Assembly (NCBI GenBank): GCA_046533095.1
Contig: JAJQRA010000014.1
Location: 93,932-157,931, forward strand
Length of the DNA stretch: 64,000 nucleotides
Reading direction: 5' to 3'
Source: ZAX-1 sp046533095
Lineage (GTDB): Bacteria; Bacillota; Clostridia; Lachnospirales; Lachnospiraceae
The position numbers and the translations under genes were made by a program. The notes under the pieces are model-generated. The model saw nothing but the letters and a program-made list of their open reading frames with translations, ran no database searches and was not told the DNA's origin. This document shows positions 42,431 through 51,329 of this stretch, in pieces; positions within the stretch are counted from its first letter, which is position 1, and every line of letters starts with the position of its first letter.

Positions 42431-44062
42431 ATGGAGCAGTATAGCGGAAAATCAGTTTTTCACAGCATTGCCATTGGGAAAATCTACTGTTACGAAAAGA
42501 ACCAAGTGATTGTAAAACGGCAAAAAATCGAAGACGTGGAAGCGGAAGTAAAGCTTTTTGATGATGCCCGACAAACAGCACAAGAGCAGCTTTGCGTATT
42601 GTTTGAAAAGGCGAAAAAAGAAGTTGGTGAAGCCGAAGCCGCGATATTTGAAGTACACATGATGATGCTTGAAGATGACGGCTATTGTGAGCAAGTGTAC
42701 CATATTATTCGAACACAGGAAATGAGCGCAGAATATGCAACGGCAGTTGCAGGGGATCATTATTCGCAGATGTTTGAAGAGATGGACGATGACTACATGA
42801 AAGCTAGAGCCGCCGACATCAAAGATATATCGGAACGAGTGGTAAATATTTTAACCGGAAATGGGACGGATACGGCAGCCCTTACAGAACCTGCTATTCT
42901 TGTTGCAGACGATTTGGCTCCTAGCGAAACGGTTCAGATGGATAAATCAAATCTGCTTGGCTTTGTAACCCGCCATGGTACAGCCAATTCCCATACGGCA
43001 ATTTTGGCAAGAACAATGAACATACCCGCTCTAATCGGCGTAGGCATAAAGAAAGAATGGCATGGAAAGATGGCTGTCATAGATGGCTACGAGGGAACCC
43101 TTACCATTGAACCGGACGAAGAATATTTAAACAAGGTTCAGAAGATAAAAGAAGAGGATTTGCGTAAAAGAGAACTGTTAAAGACCTTAAAGGGACAGGA
43201 GACCGTTACGTTAGATGGGAAGAAAATCCATCTTTATGGAAATATCGGCAGTGTATCGGATACAGGTTCGGTACTCATAAATGATGGCGAAGGAATTGGA
43301 CTGTTTCGGAGTGAATTTTTATATCTTGAATCGGATACGTTTCCGACAGAGAATGATCAATTTCTTGCCTATAAAACAGTAGCTGAAAATATGGCTGGGA
43401 AAAAGGTCATTATCCGTACGCTTGATATTGGTGCAGATAAGCAGGTAGGCTATTTTAACCTGGAAAAAGAGGAAAATCCGGCACTTGGATATCGTGCGAT
43501 AAGAATTTGTCTGGCAGAGCCTGAAATATTTAAAACACAGTTAAGGGCATTGTTGCGCGCAAGCGTTTTTGGGAATATCGCTATCATGTTTCCAATGATT
43601 ATTTCTGTCGATGAAGTGCTGCAGGCGAAACGAATCCTTTCCGCTATGAAAGAGGAATTAAAGGGGCAGGGGCTTCCCTATCAGGAAGAGATAGAGGTCG
43701 GAGTTATGATTGAAACGCCGGCGGCTGTTATGATTAGTGAAGAACTGGCACAAGAAGTAGACTTTTTTAGTATAGGGACAAATGATTTAACGCAATATAC
43801 CTTGGCAATCGATCGTCAAAATCCAAAATTGGACAATATTTACGATTCCCACCATCCAGCTGTTTTGCGCATGATACAGCAAACCATAGAAAATGGGCAC
43901 AAAGGAAACGCGTGGGTTGGAATTTGCGGAGAACTTGGTGCAGATACGACATTGACGGAAACGTTTTTAAAAATGGGTGTTGATGAATTGTCCGTATCCC
44001 CATCTTTTATCCTGCCGGTCAGGGAAAAAGTAAGAAGCTTGGATTTGCAAAAAAATATATAG
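42431..44062 (+). CDS. ptsI: PTS Enzyme I (phosphoenolpyruvate-protein phosphotransferase)
   Basis: A 543-residue protein, slightly shorter than the usual 570. The phospho-histidine region reads FVTRHGTANSHTAILARTMN, and the C-terminal PEP-binding domain contains GIGLFRSEFLYLE, FFSIGTNDLTQYTLAIDRQN and the catalytic-cysteine block VGICGELGAD. It transfers phosphate from phosphoenolpyruvate to HPr. It starts 17 bases after ptsH behind AGAGGGG, so the two form one operon. Confidence 0.95.
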   Translation: MEQYSGKSVFHSIAIGKIYCYEKNQVIVKRQKIEDVEAEVKLFDDARQTAQEQLCVLFEKAKKEVGEAEAAIFEVHMMMLEDDGYCEQVYHIIRTQEMSAEYATAVAGDHYSQMFEEMDDDYMKARAADIKDISERVVNILTGNGTDTAALTEPAILVADDLAPSETVQMDKSNLLGFVTRHGTANSHTAILARTMNIPALIGVGIKKEWHGKMAVIDGYEGTLTIEPDEEYLNKVQKIKEEDLRKRELLKTLKGQETVTLDGKKIHLYGNIGSVSDTGSVLINDGEGIGLFRSEFLYLESDTFPTENDQFLAYKTVAENMAGKKVIIRTLDIGADKQVGYFNLEKEENPALGYRAIRICLAEPEIFKTQLRALLRASVFGNIAIMFPMIISVDEVLQAKRILSAMKEELKGQGLPYQEEIEVGVMIETPAAVMISEELAQEVDFFSIGTNDLTQYTLAIDRQNPKLDNIYDSHHPAVLRMIQQTIENGHKGNAWVGICGELGADTTLTETFLKMGVDELSVSPSFILPVREKVRSLDLQKNI

Positions 44063-44078
44063 TTTAGTGATTAAACGA

Positions 44079-44106
44079 TAGACAAATATAATTTTTGTGC
44101 TATACT
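44079..44106 (+). promoter_or_regulatory. Promoter of the transaldolase-transketolase operon
   Basis: TAGACA at 44079-44084 and TATACT at 44101-44106 are separated by 16 bases, in the 198-base gap after ptsI. A weak hairpin (ATCGTT with AACGAT) lies downstream in the leader around 44143-44173. Confidence 0.6.
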
Positions 44107-44260
44107 AAAGAGCGTAGACAAAAAAAGAGGTGCTATACACATAATCGTTGCGTTTATAGCGAAAAGAAACGATCCAGTACCAATGACACGAGATTTTTTA
44201 GCCATTGCCCAGTAAGGGATTAAGCCCCAAAGAAGCTAAAATTTATAAGGAGGATATAAA

Positions 44261-44914
44261 ATGGAATTTTTTATTGACACAGCGAAGGTAGAAGACATAA
44301 GGAAAGCAAATGATTTAGGTGTGATTAGCGGAGTGACAACAAACCCATCCCTAATTGCAAAGGAAGGGCGAGATTTTGCTGAAGTAATTAAAGAAATCGC
44401 ATCAATTGTAGATGGAGCAATCAGCGGTGAAGTAAAAGCTACGACAGTAGATGCCGAGGGTATGATTGCCGAAGGCAAGGAAATTGCCAAAATACATCCG
44501 AACATGGTAGTAAAAATCCCGATGACGCTAGAGGGGCTAAAAGCGACAAAAGCACTTGCCTTAGAAGGGATTAAGACAAATGTTACCTTGATTTTTAATG
44601 CAAATCAGGCACTATTAGCAGCACGAGCAGGTGCAACCTATGTTTCTCCATTTGTAGGTCGATTAGATGATATCAATGTGATCGGTGTAGAATTAATAAA
44701 AACGATAGCAGAGATGTTTGATATTCATGGGATCGACACCAAAATTATTGCCGCAAGTATTCGTAACCCGATTCATGTAATGGATTGCGCATTAGCAGGG
44801 GCAGATATTGCAACCATACCATACAGTGTGATTGAACAAATGGCAAAACACCCGTTAACCGATCAGGGAATTGCAAAATTTCAAGCTGACTATGAGGCAG
44901 TATTTGGGGAATAA
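44261..44914 (+). CDS. tal: Small-type transaldolase
   Basis: A 217-residue transaldolase of the short TalC/MipB class. MEFFIDTAKVEDIRKANDLG, VTTNPSLIAKEG, the Schiff-base lysine in MVVKIPMTLEGLKA, and ATYVSPFVGRLDD are family motifs. It interconverts sedoheptulose-7-phosphate plus glyceraldehyde-3-phosphate with erythrose-4-phosphate plus fructose-6-phosphate. Some members act as fructose-6-phosphate aldolases, but association with transketolase favours transaldolase. AAGGAGG precedes the ATG. Confidence 0.92.
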   Translation: MEFFIDTAKVEDIRKANDLGVISGVTTNPSLIAKEGRDFAEVIKEIASIVDGAISGEVKATTVDAEGMIAEGKEIAKIHPNMVVKIPMTLEGLKATKALALEGIKTNVTLIFNANQALLAARAGATYVSPFVGRLDDINVIGVELIKTIAEMFDIHGIDTKIIAASIRNPIHVMDCALAGADIATIPYSVIEQMAKHPLTDQGIAKFQADYEAVFGE

Positions 44915-45036
44915 TAACGATGCAACTACTTCGTACACACGACGATGAGCGGTGTTTTGTGTAGCAAAAGCCGGATACGTTGTCTTAAATAATTGATGAA
45001 AAAGCGTATTTGTAGTACGCAGAATAGGAATAAGAT

Positions 45037-45873
45037 ATGCAGAATATAGAACTTCAGAAAACGGCTAATGAAATACGAAAAAGTATTGTAACAGCAGTTT
45101 ATAGTGCAAAATCCGGTCATCCCGGTGGCTCACTGTCAGCGGCAGATATATTCACGTTCCTCTATTTTGAAGAATTGAATATAGATCCTAAAAACCCAAA
45201 AAATCCAAAACGTGACAGGTTTGTACTCTCAAAAGGACATGTTGCCCCGGGCCTATATTCTACACTGGCGCACAGGGGATATTTTCCGGTAGAAGATTTA
45301 AAGACCTTACGCCATGTAGGCTCCTATTTGCAGGGGCATCCGGATATGAAGCATATTCCGGGTGTTGATATGTCAAGTGGTTCCTTAGGACAGGGGCTTT
45401 CGGCTGCGGTTGGAATGGCGGCGGCGGCAAAATTAGATGAAGCAGACCATCGAGTATATGCAGTTAGCGGAGATGGAGAACTTCAAGAAGGACAGATATG
45501 GGAAGCGGCGATGTTTGCAGGGCATCGTAAACTGGATAATCTGGTTCTCATTGTAGACAATAATGGATTACAGATTGATGGAAATATTGAGGATGTTTGT
45601 TCGCCTTACCCCATTGATAAGAAATTTGAAGCATTTAATTTCCATGTTATCAATATAGACGGTCACGATTTTGACCAAATTCGTGCTGCTTTTGCAGAAG
45701 CAAAGCAGACAAAAGGTATGCCGACAGCCATTATCGCAAAAACCACGAAAGGAAAAGGCATTTCTTTCATGGAAAACCAAGCATCTTGGCATGGTGCCGC
45801 ACCGAATGAGGAACAGTATAAAACAGCAATAGAAGAGCTTGGGAAAGTAGGTGAAGCATTATGTCAGAAGTAA
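45037..45873 (+). CDS. Transketolase, N-terminal subunit
   Basis: A 278-residue protein with the thiamine diphosphate binding half of transketolase. SAKSGHPGGSLSAADIFTFL, VLSKGHVAPGLYSTLAHRG and the TPP/Mg motif AVSGDGELQEGQIWEAAMFA followed by VDNNGLQIDG are clear. Split transketolases encoded by two adjacent genes are common in Clostridia and archaea. Its 3' end overlaps the C-terminal subunit gene by 13 bases. Confidence 0.94.
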   Translation: MQNIELQKTANEIRKSIVTAVYSAKSGHPGGSLSAADIFTFLYFEELNIDPKNPKNPKRDRFVLSKGHVAPGLYSTLAHRGYFPVEDLKTLRHVGSYLQGHPDMKHIPGVDMSSGSLGQGLSAAVGMAAAAKLDEADHRVYAVSGDGELQEGQIWEAAMFAGHRKLDNLVLIVDNNGLQIDGNIEDVCSPYPIDKKFEAFNFHVINIDGHDFDQIRAAFAEAKQTKGMPTAIIAKTTKGKGISFMENQASWHGAAPNEEQYKTAIEELGKVGEALCQK

Positions 45874-46799
45874 AGAAGATAGCAACAAGAGATAGCTACG
45901 GTAATGCTTTAGCTGAATTGGGGAAGTACCAAGAAGATTTAGTGGTGTTAGATGCAGATTTGGCAGGAGCAACCAAAACCGGCGTATTTAAAAAAGCGTT
46001 TCCGGAACGATTTTTTGACTGCGGGATTGCAGAAGGAAATATGGCAGGAATTGCAGCAGGTTTTGCGGCAAGCGGAAAAGTACCATTTATGAGTTCCTTT
46101 GCAATGTTTGCGGCAGGCAGGGCATACGAGCAGGTAAGGAATTCCATTGGCTATCCACATTTAAATGTTAAGATAGGCGCAACCCATGCCGGTATTTCAG
46201 TAGGAGAGGACGGCGCAACCCACCAGTGCAACGAAGATATTTCACTAATGCGCAATATTCCCGGCATGGTTGTCATCAATCCATGCGATGACGTAGAAGC
46301 AAAAGCCGCCGTAAAGGCAGCATATAACTATGTAGGCCCGGTGTACTTACGTTTTGGACGACTTGCACTTCCGGTGATTAACGATGAAACCACCTATCAA
46401 TTTGAAATTGGAAAGGGCGTTATATTAAAAGAAGGAAAAGATGTTACAATTTTTGCAACGGGACTGTGTGTCAGTGCAACGTTAGAAGCGGCTAAATTGC
46501 TGGCTGCCGATGGTATTGATGCAGAAGTGATTAATATCCATACCTTAAAGCCAATTGATGAGGCATTGATCCTTAAGTCAGCCACAAAGACCGGTAAAGT
46601 GGTTACAGCGGAAGAACATTCCGTCATTGGCGGACTAGGGAGTGCCGTTTGCGATGTTTTGAGTGCAAACGCACCAGTGAAAGTAAAGAAAATAGGTATT
46701 CAAGATGTATTTGGAGAATCCGGTCCTGCCGTAGAATTATTAAAGAAATATGGATTGGACGCAGAGGGTATTTATAAAGAAATAAAAGAATTGTTTTAA
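45861..46799 (+). CDS. Transketolase, C-terminal subunit
   Basis: A 312-residue protein with the pyrimidine-binding and C-terminal domains. LVVLDADLAGATKTGVFKK, FDCGIAEGNMAGIAAGFAAS and GATHAGISVGEDGATHQCNE match the pyrimidine-binding half, including the catalytic glutamate (AEGN). It overlaps the N-terminal subunit and ends the pentose phosphate operon at a terminator. With the epimerase, transaldolase and transketolase, a route from pentose phosphates to glycolysis is complete apart from isomerase steps. Confidence 0.94.
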   Translation: MSEVKKIATRDSYGNALAELGKYQEDLVVLDADLAGATKTGVFKKAFPERFFDCGIAEGNMAGIAAGFAASGKVPFMSSFAMFAAGRAYEQVRNSIGYPHLNVKIGATHAGISVGEDGATHQCNEDISLMRNIPGMVVINPCDDVEAKAAVKAAYNYVGPVYLRFGRLALPVINDETTYQFEIGKGVILKEGKDVTIFATGLCVSATLEAAKLLAADGIDAEVINIHTLKPIDEALILKSATKTGKVVTAEEHSVIGGLGSAVCDVLSANAPVKVKKIGIQDVFGESGPAVELLKKYGLDAEGIYKEIKELF

Positions 46800-46812
46800 A
46801 AAATATTTAATG

Positions 46813-46843
46813 AAAAAAGGTTCTGCAGTCAGAATCTTTTTTT
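46813..46843 (+). terminator. Rho-independent terminator after transketolase
   Basis: AAAGGTTCTG pairs with CAGAATCTTT around CAGT, with one G-T pair, followed by seven T. It is a compact intrinsic terminator. Confidence 0.85.
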
Positions 46844-46875
46844 GTTCCATTTTTTAGAAAAATGATGTATAATAA

Positions 46876-47075
46876 AGCTTATCACAAATTGCAAAGCAAG
46901 TGGAGATGAAAGGCACATGTTTTTGTGCTATAAATCTGCTTATAGAACGGAGAATGTTCAAATAAGAAAGCTTACCATAAATTGCAAAGCAAGTGGAGAT
47001 GAAGGCGCATTTTTTTGTACCGCAAATCTGCTTATGGAACGGAGAATGTTCAATAAGAAAGCTTATCACAAATAG
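46876..47075 (+). repeat. 91-93 bp tandem repeat in the dapF leader
   Basis: AGCTTA(T/C)CA starts at 46876, 46969 and 47060, giving two full units and a short third. Each full unit contains ATTGCAAAGCAAGTGGAGAT and GAACGGAGAATGTTCA, the latter a GAAC/GTTC palindrome. A TATAAT-like box sits at 46868-46873, just before the first unit. Confidence 0.88.
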
Positions 47076-47091
47076 GAAAGGAGAGGTTTTC

Positions 47092-47943
47092 GTGAAATTT
47101 ACAAAAATGCATGGGATTGGAAATGATTATGTATATGTGGACTGTTTTAAGGAAACAGTAGATAAACCAGAGGAAATAGCTAAATTTGTCAGTGACAGGC
47201 ATATTGGGGTTGGCTCTGATGGATTGATTTTAATAAAGCCAAGCAATACAGCTGATTTTGCAATGGAAATCTATAATGGAGATGGTTCACGAGCCGAGAT
47301 GTGCGGAAATGGAATTCGCTGTGTGGCAAAATATGTCTATGATTATGGGCTGACGGACAAGACCAAAATCAGTATTGAAACGCTTGCGGGCATCAAATAT
47401 CTGGAATTGACTGTTTTAGATGGACAAGCAAAACGGATAAAGGTGAATATGGGGGAACCGATTTTGACGGCGGAAGATATTCCTGTCTTAACGCAGGGCG
47501 AACGGGCAGTTGATGTGGGCATTGAAGTAAAAGGAAAGCAGTATCAGATGACTTGTGTTTCTATGGGAAATCCACATTGTGTACTATTTTTGGATGAAGA
47601 TGTAAAGGAACTAGAGCTAGAAGCAATCGGTCCTTATTTTGAAAACCACGCATTCTTTCCAAAACGGATCAATACGGAATTTGCAAATATTATCGATCAA
47701 AACACAATTCGTATGCGTGTATGGGAAAGAGGGTCGGCAGAAACCTTGGCATGTGGAACCGGAGCCTGTGCAACAGCAGTGGCGGCCATTTTAAATAGAT
47801 TGACAAAGAATGAAGTCACGGTCCAGCTTTTGGGTGGAGATTTAGATATTAAGTGGGACAAAGAGACAAACCTTGTGTATATGAGCGGATCTGCAACAAC
47901 GGTATTTGACGGAGAGGTTGTGTTGCCAAAACAGTGCATATAA
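47092..47943 (+). CDS. dapF: Diaminopimelate epimerase
   Basis: A 283-residue enzyme with GTG start at 47092 behind AGGAAAGGAGAGG; the longer frame upstream is repeat DNA. It converts LL- to meso-diaminopimelate for lysine and peptidoglycan synthesis. The two catalytic cysteines are in GSRAEMCGNGIRCVAK and ETLACGTGACATAVA, and KMHGIGNDYVYVD is the standard N-terminus. It is followed by dapL, which makes the substrate. Confidence 0.95.
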   Translation: MKFTKMHGIGNDYVYVDCFKETVDKPEEIAKFVSDRHIGVGSDGLILIKPSNTADFAMEIYNGDGSRAEMCGNGIRCVAKYVYDYGLTDKTKISIETLAGIKYLELTVLDGQAKRIKVNMGEPILTAEDIPVLTQGERAVDVGIEVKGKQYQMTCVSMGNPHCVLFLDEDVKELELEAIGPYFENHAFFPKRINTEFANIIDQNTIRMRVWERGSAETLACGTGACATAVAAILNRLTKNEVTVQLLGGDLDIKWDKETNLVYMSGSATTVFDGEVVLPKQCI

Positions 47944-47989
47944 AAAGAAGGCAATAAGCAAAGAATAGCAATCGCATGATGGTGCAGGA

Positions 47990-48086
47990 ATGTCCGATGG
48001 AATCGTTGTTTATAGGGTATTTACGGCGAATGGGGCAGTATGGGTATGCGTGAAAGAAGGACCGATGGAATCGCTGCTTCTAGGAA
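47990..48086 (+). repeat. Direct repeat between dapF and dapL
   Basis: CCGATGGAATCGTTGTTTAT and CCGATGGAATCGCTGCTTCT, each followed by AGG, occur about 67 bases apart in the 167-base gap. No gene is present in it. Confidence 0.75.
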
Positions 48087-48110
48087 TATAGAAGATGAGG
48101 AGAATAGTTT

Positions 48111-49325
48111 ATGTACAAATTAAATGAAAATTATCAAAAATTGCCAGGCAGTTATTTATTTAGTACAATCGCGAAAAAGGTTTCGGAATTTACACAAGCG
48201 AATCCAGATAAAAATATCATACGGCTTGGTATTGGAGACGTTACACAACCGATCGCGCCGGCCATTATTGATGCTTTGCACAAAGCAGTGGATGAGATGG
48301 GCAATGCGGAAACATTTCATGGCTATGCTCCGGATTTAGGCTATGAATTTCTTCGGAATGCGATTGTAAAAGGGGATTACCAATCCAGAAGTTGTAATGT
48401 TTCTGCAGATGAAATTTTTGTATCAGATGGAGCAAAATGTGATTCCGGCAATATCCAGGAGCTGTTTGATATCAATAACCGCATAGCAGTCTGCGATCCG
48501 GTTTATCCGGTTTATGTGGACTCAAATGTCATGGCAGGCAGAACCGGCACATATGATGTAAAGACGGAGAAATGGAGCAACGTTATCTACATGCCTTGTA
48601 CAATGGAAAATAATTTTGTCCCGGAATTTCCGAAAGAAGATCCGGATATCATTTATCTTTGTTACCCGAATAATCCAACGGGTACGACGATTACGAAAAA
48701 CCAACTGCAGGAATGGGTAGATTATGCAAATCGGATTGGCGCAGTCATCATTTATGATGGTGCGTATGAAGCGTATATTTCGGAAGCGGATATTGCACAT
48801 TCGATCTATGAATGCGAGGGGGCGAGAACCTGCGCAATTGAGATTAAGAGTTTCTCAAAAAATGCAGGATTTACAGGCATTCGCCTTGGATATACAGTTG
48901 TTCCAAAGGATTTAAAGAAAAACGATGTTTCTCTACATGCAATGTGGGCAAGGCGGCATGGGACAAAGTTTAATGGTGCGCCCTATATTGTTCAGAAAGC
49001 AGGGGAAGCTGTATTCTCGGTTGAGGGCAAAGCCCAGCTGGCTGTGCAGGTGGAAACCTATATGAAAAATGCAAAAGTAATTTATGAGGGATTAAAAGAA
49101 TTGGGCTATACGGTATTTGGAGGCGTAAATGCACCATATATATGGTTAAAGACGCCAAATCAAATGACCTCGTGGGAATTTTTTGATCGGTTGCTTTTAA
49201 AGGCAAATGTAGTAGGAACACCTGGATCGGGATTTGGGCCAAGCGGAGAAGGGTATTTTCGTCTGACTGCATTTGGTAGCTATGAAAATACGGTAGCGGC
49301 AATCAAGAGGATAAAAGAATTGTAA
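48111..49325 (+). CDS. dapL: LL-diaminopimelate aminotransferase
   Basis: A 404-residue fold-type I PLP enzyme. It makes LL-diaminopimelate from tetrahydrodipicolinate and glutamate in one step, the short lysine route of Clostridia, plants and chlamydiae. NIIRLGIGDVTQPIAPAII, ETFHGYAPDLGYEFLR, the SDGAKCDSGNIQELF turn and the PLP lysine in IKSFSKNAGFTGIRLGY are diagnostic. With dapF upstream it forms a two-step lysine and wall-precursor unit. The last codons are duplicated downstream. Confidence 0.95.
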   Translation: MYKLNENYQKLPGSYLFSTIAKKVSEFTQANPDKNIIRLGIGDVTQPIAPAIIDALHKAVDEMGNAETFHGYAPDLGYEFLRNAIVKGDYQSRSCNVSADEIFVSDGAKCDSGNIQELFDINNRIAVCDPVYPVYVDSNVMAGRTGTYDVKTEKWSNVIYMPCTMENNFVPEFPKEDPDIIYLCYPNNPTGTTITKNQLQEWVDYANRIGAVIIYDGAYEAYISEADIAHSIYECEGARTCAIEIKSFSKNAGFTGIRLGYTVVPKDLKKNDVSLHAMWARRHGTKFNGAPYIVQKAGEAVFSVEGKAQLAVQVETYMKNAKVIYEGLKELGYTVFGGVNAPYIWLKTPNQMTSWEFFDRLLLKANVVGTPGSGFGPSGEGYFRLTAFGSYENTVAAIKRIKEL

Positions 49326-49430
49326 AAAAAATGAATGGTGTAAGCGATAGGAACAGCAGATACAGGGATTTCTAGATAACAGGATAAAAGAATTGTAAAA
49401 AATGAATGGTGTAAGCTGTATGATAGGAAC
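49308..49430 (+). repeat. 73-bp duplication of the dapL 3' end
   Basis: AGGATAAAAGAATTGTAAAA starts at 49308 (coding, including the stop) and again at 49381, each followed by AATGAATGGTGTAAGC and a GATAGGAACAG segment. Confidence 0.88.
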
Positions 49431-49513
49431 AGTATTTTGTGCCTATTGTATGATGTATGCTGTGGATACGCTTAAGTTGTTTAAAATTATGATGGGGAGG
49501 ATTTCGTTTTGTT

Positions 49514-50893
49514 ATGAACGGACTGCAGACAGTAATAACGGACATAAATGATGTGTTGTGGGGGGCGCCCATGCTTATATTGCTATTTGGAACACATCTA
49601 TTTCTTACATTCCGTACGGGATTTATGCAAAAGAATATCTTTCGCGCCATTCGTCTTTCGGTAAAAAAAGATGCGGGTGCGGAGGGGGATATCAGCCAAT
49701 TTGGTGCATTGACGACAGCGTTGGCATCGACGATAGGAACAGGAAATATCATTGGGGTGGGGACGGCTATTGCACTTGGAGGACCGGGTGCGGTTCTTTG
49801 GTGCTGGCTCACAGGAGTGTTTGGGATTGCAACGAAATATGGGGAATCCTTGATTGCCGTAAAATATCGTGTGAAAACAAAAGATGGGCGGATGCTTGGC
49901 GGAGCAATGTATGCATTGGAGCGTGGGCTTCATATGAAATGGCTTGGCATACTATTTGCCCTATTTGCAATGATAGCTTCTTTTGGAATTGGATCTATGG
50001 TACAGACGAATGCAATTGCTAGTATATGGACCGAGAATATGAATATATCCGGTTGGGTGATTGGTGTTGTTTGTGCATTGTTGACAGCCGTGGTTATATT
50101 GGGAGGCGTAAAGTCTATTGCCGGCGTATGTGAAAAATTAGTGCCGATGATGGCAATATTTTATGTTCTAGGGTGTATTTTGATCTTGTGCTATAACTGG
50201 GATTTTATCATTCCGGCAATAAAGACGATTGTTACATTGGCTTTTCAGCCGGGTGCGGCAGCAGGTGGATTAGCAGGTTCCGGGATGATGATGGCTGCTA
50301 GATATGGAATTGCCAGAGGGCTATTTTCCAATGAGTCCGGGATGGGTTCGGCACCGATTGTGGCGGCGGCTGCACAAACGAAAAATCCAGTATGCCAAGC
50401 TTTGGTATCGTCTACCGGAACTTTTTGGGATACGGTTGTCGTATGTGCGATGACAGGGCTTGTGCTAGTAAGCAGTATTTTGAAAAATCCAAGTATTGAA
50501 GTATCCGGCATTACAGATGGCAGCGAGCTGACCACCCTTGCTTTTGGGCAGATTCCCTATATAGGGCGGACGATATTGGTGGTCGGAATTGTCCTATTTG
50601 CTTATTCTACGATACTTGGTTGGGCATATTATGGGGAACGGTGTGCGCAATATCTTGGAGGGCGTGGCATTGTCATTCCTTACCGTATTTTATATATTCT
50701 CTCCATTGCAGTTGCACCACTGATTACCTTAAACCTTGTGTGGGATATGGCCGATACATTTAATGCCTTGATGGCGATTCCAAATTTGGTAGCGTTGTTA
50801 TTTCTATCAAATGTAATTGTAAAAGAAACGAAGAAATACATAAATGATATCGATAAAGCAGATGAGTCCGTTGTACCTGTGGTAGATAAGTAG
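49514..50893 (+). CDS. Alanine/glycine:sodium symporter (AGCS family)
   Basis: A 459-residue membrane protein with about 11 helices. TALASTIGTGNIIGVGTAIA, GAVLWCWLTGVFGIATKYGE, GLAGSGMMMAARYGIARGLF and SNESGMGSAPIVAAAAQTKN are AGCS family signatures. It takes up alanine, glycine or related amino acids with sodium. GGGGAGGATTTCG precedes the start. It stands alone downstream of the lysine genes. Confidence 0.92.
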   Translation: MNGLQTVITDINDVLWGAPMLILLFGTHLFLTFRTGFMQKNIFRAIRLSVKKDAGAEGDISQFGALTTALASTIGTGNIIGVGTAIALGGPGAVLWCWLTGVFGIATKYGESLIAVKYRVKTKDGRMLGGAMYALERGLHMKWLGILFALFAMIASFGIGSMVQTNAIASIWTENMNISGWVIGVVCALLTAVVILGGVKSIAGVCEKLVPMMAIFYVLGCILILCYNWDFIIPAIKTIVTLAFQPGAAAGGLAGSGMMMAARYGIARGLFSNESGMGSAPIVAAAAQTKNPVCQALVSSTGTFWDTVVVCAMTGLVLVSSILKNPSIEVSGITDGSELTTLAFGQIPYIGRTILVVGIVLFAYSTILGWAYYGERCAQYLGGRGIVIPYRILYILSIAVAPLITLNLVWDMADTFNALMAIPNLVALLFLSNVIVKETKKYINDIDKADESVVPVVDK

Positions 50894-51067
50894 TTTCGTT
50901 TTAAAGTGACCTATCTAGGAGTGGCAAAGAGCCCATTTTAGAGGCAATTGGTAAATATGCCGGGCGGTAGGAGCCGAGGGAAATTCAAGGAATGTTTCAA
51001 GGAAAATAAAATTACAGAAAATAAAATCATAGTAGACAAGCATGAAAATCTGTGGTAAGATATTTAA

Positions 51068-51100
51068 GTGAAAAGCACACTTATGAAAGAGTGCTTTTAT
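51068..51100 (+). terminator. Hairpin before the tRNA gene
   Basis: GTGAAAAGCAC pairs partly with GTGCTTTTAT; AAAAGCAC and GTGCTTTT are perfect arms around 12 bases. It could end transcription in either direction. The 218-base gap 50894-51111 has no gene. Confidence 0.5.
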
Positions 51101-51111
51101 TCATGGTAAAG

Positions 51112-51185
51112 CGATGCGTGGCTCAGCTTGGTAGAGCGCTGCGTTCGGGACGCAGAGGTCGCAAGTTCAAATCTTGTCGCATCGA
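51112..51185 (+). tRNA. tRNA-Pro (anticodon CGG)
   Basis: Acceptor arms CGATGCG and CGCATCG pair fully, with discriminator A at 51185. The anticodon stem CTGCG/CGCAG encloses loop TTCGGGA, so the anticodon is CGG with G37, as expected for proline. The T arm GCAAG-TTCAAAT-CTTGT closes with one G-T pair. CCA is not encoded. The integrase gene begins on the 3' side, marking this tRNA as the attachment site. Confidence 0.93.
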
Positions 51186-51195
51186 GTCTTGTATG

Positions 51196-51240
51196 GAAAC
51201 CTTTAAAAGTGCCTATTTATCACGCTTTTAGGGGTTTTTT
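51196..51240 (+). terminator. Terminator-like hairpin after the tRNA
   Basis: AAACCTTTAAAAGTG and CGCTTTTAGGGGTTTTTT can pair with mismatches around a loop at CCTATTTAT and end in a T-run. It lies between the tRNA and the integrase stop. Confidence 0.5.
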
Positions 51241-51329
51241 GATTTGTAGGCATGCTGCAGATTATACCTGAAAATACCACCAAAATGCTGTAAAAATAAA
51301 AATTCCACCAAAAATTCCACCAAACTTTT

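Noticed and set aside
49558..50022. 154-residue plus-strand frame inside the symporter gene.
   Set aside because: It overlaps the well-supported AGCS gene in another frame and has no family features.
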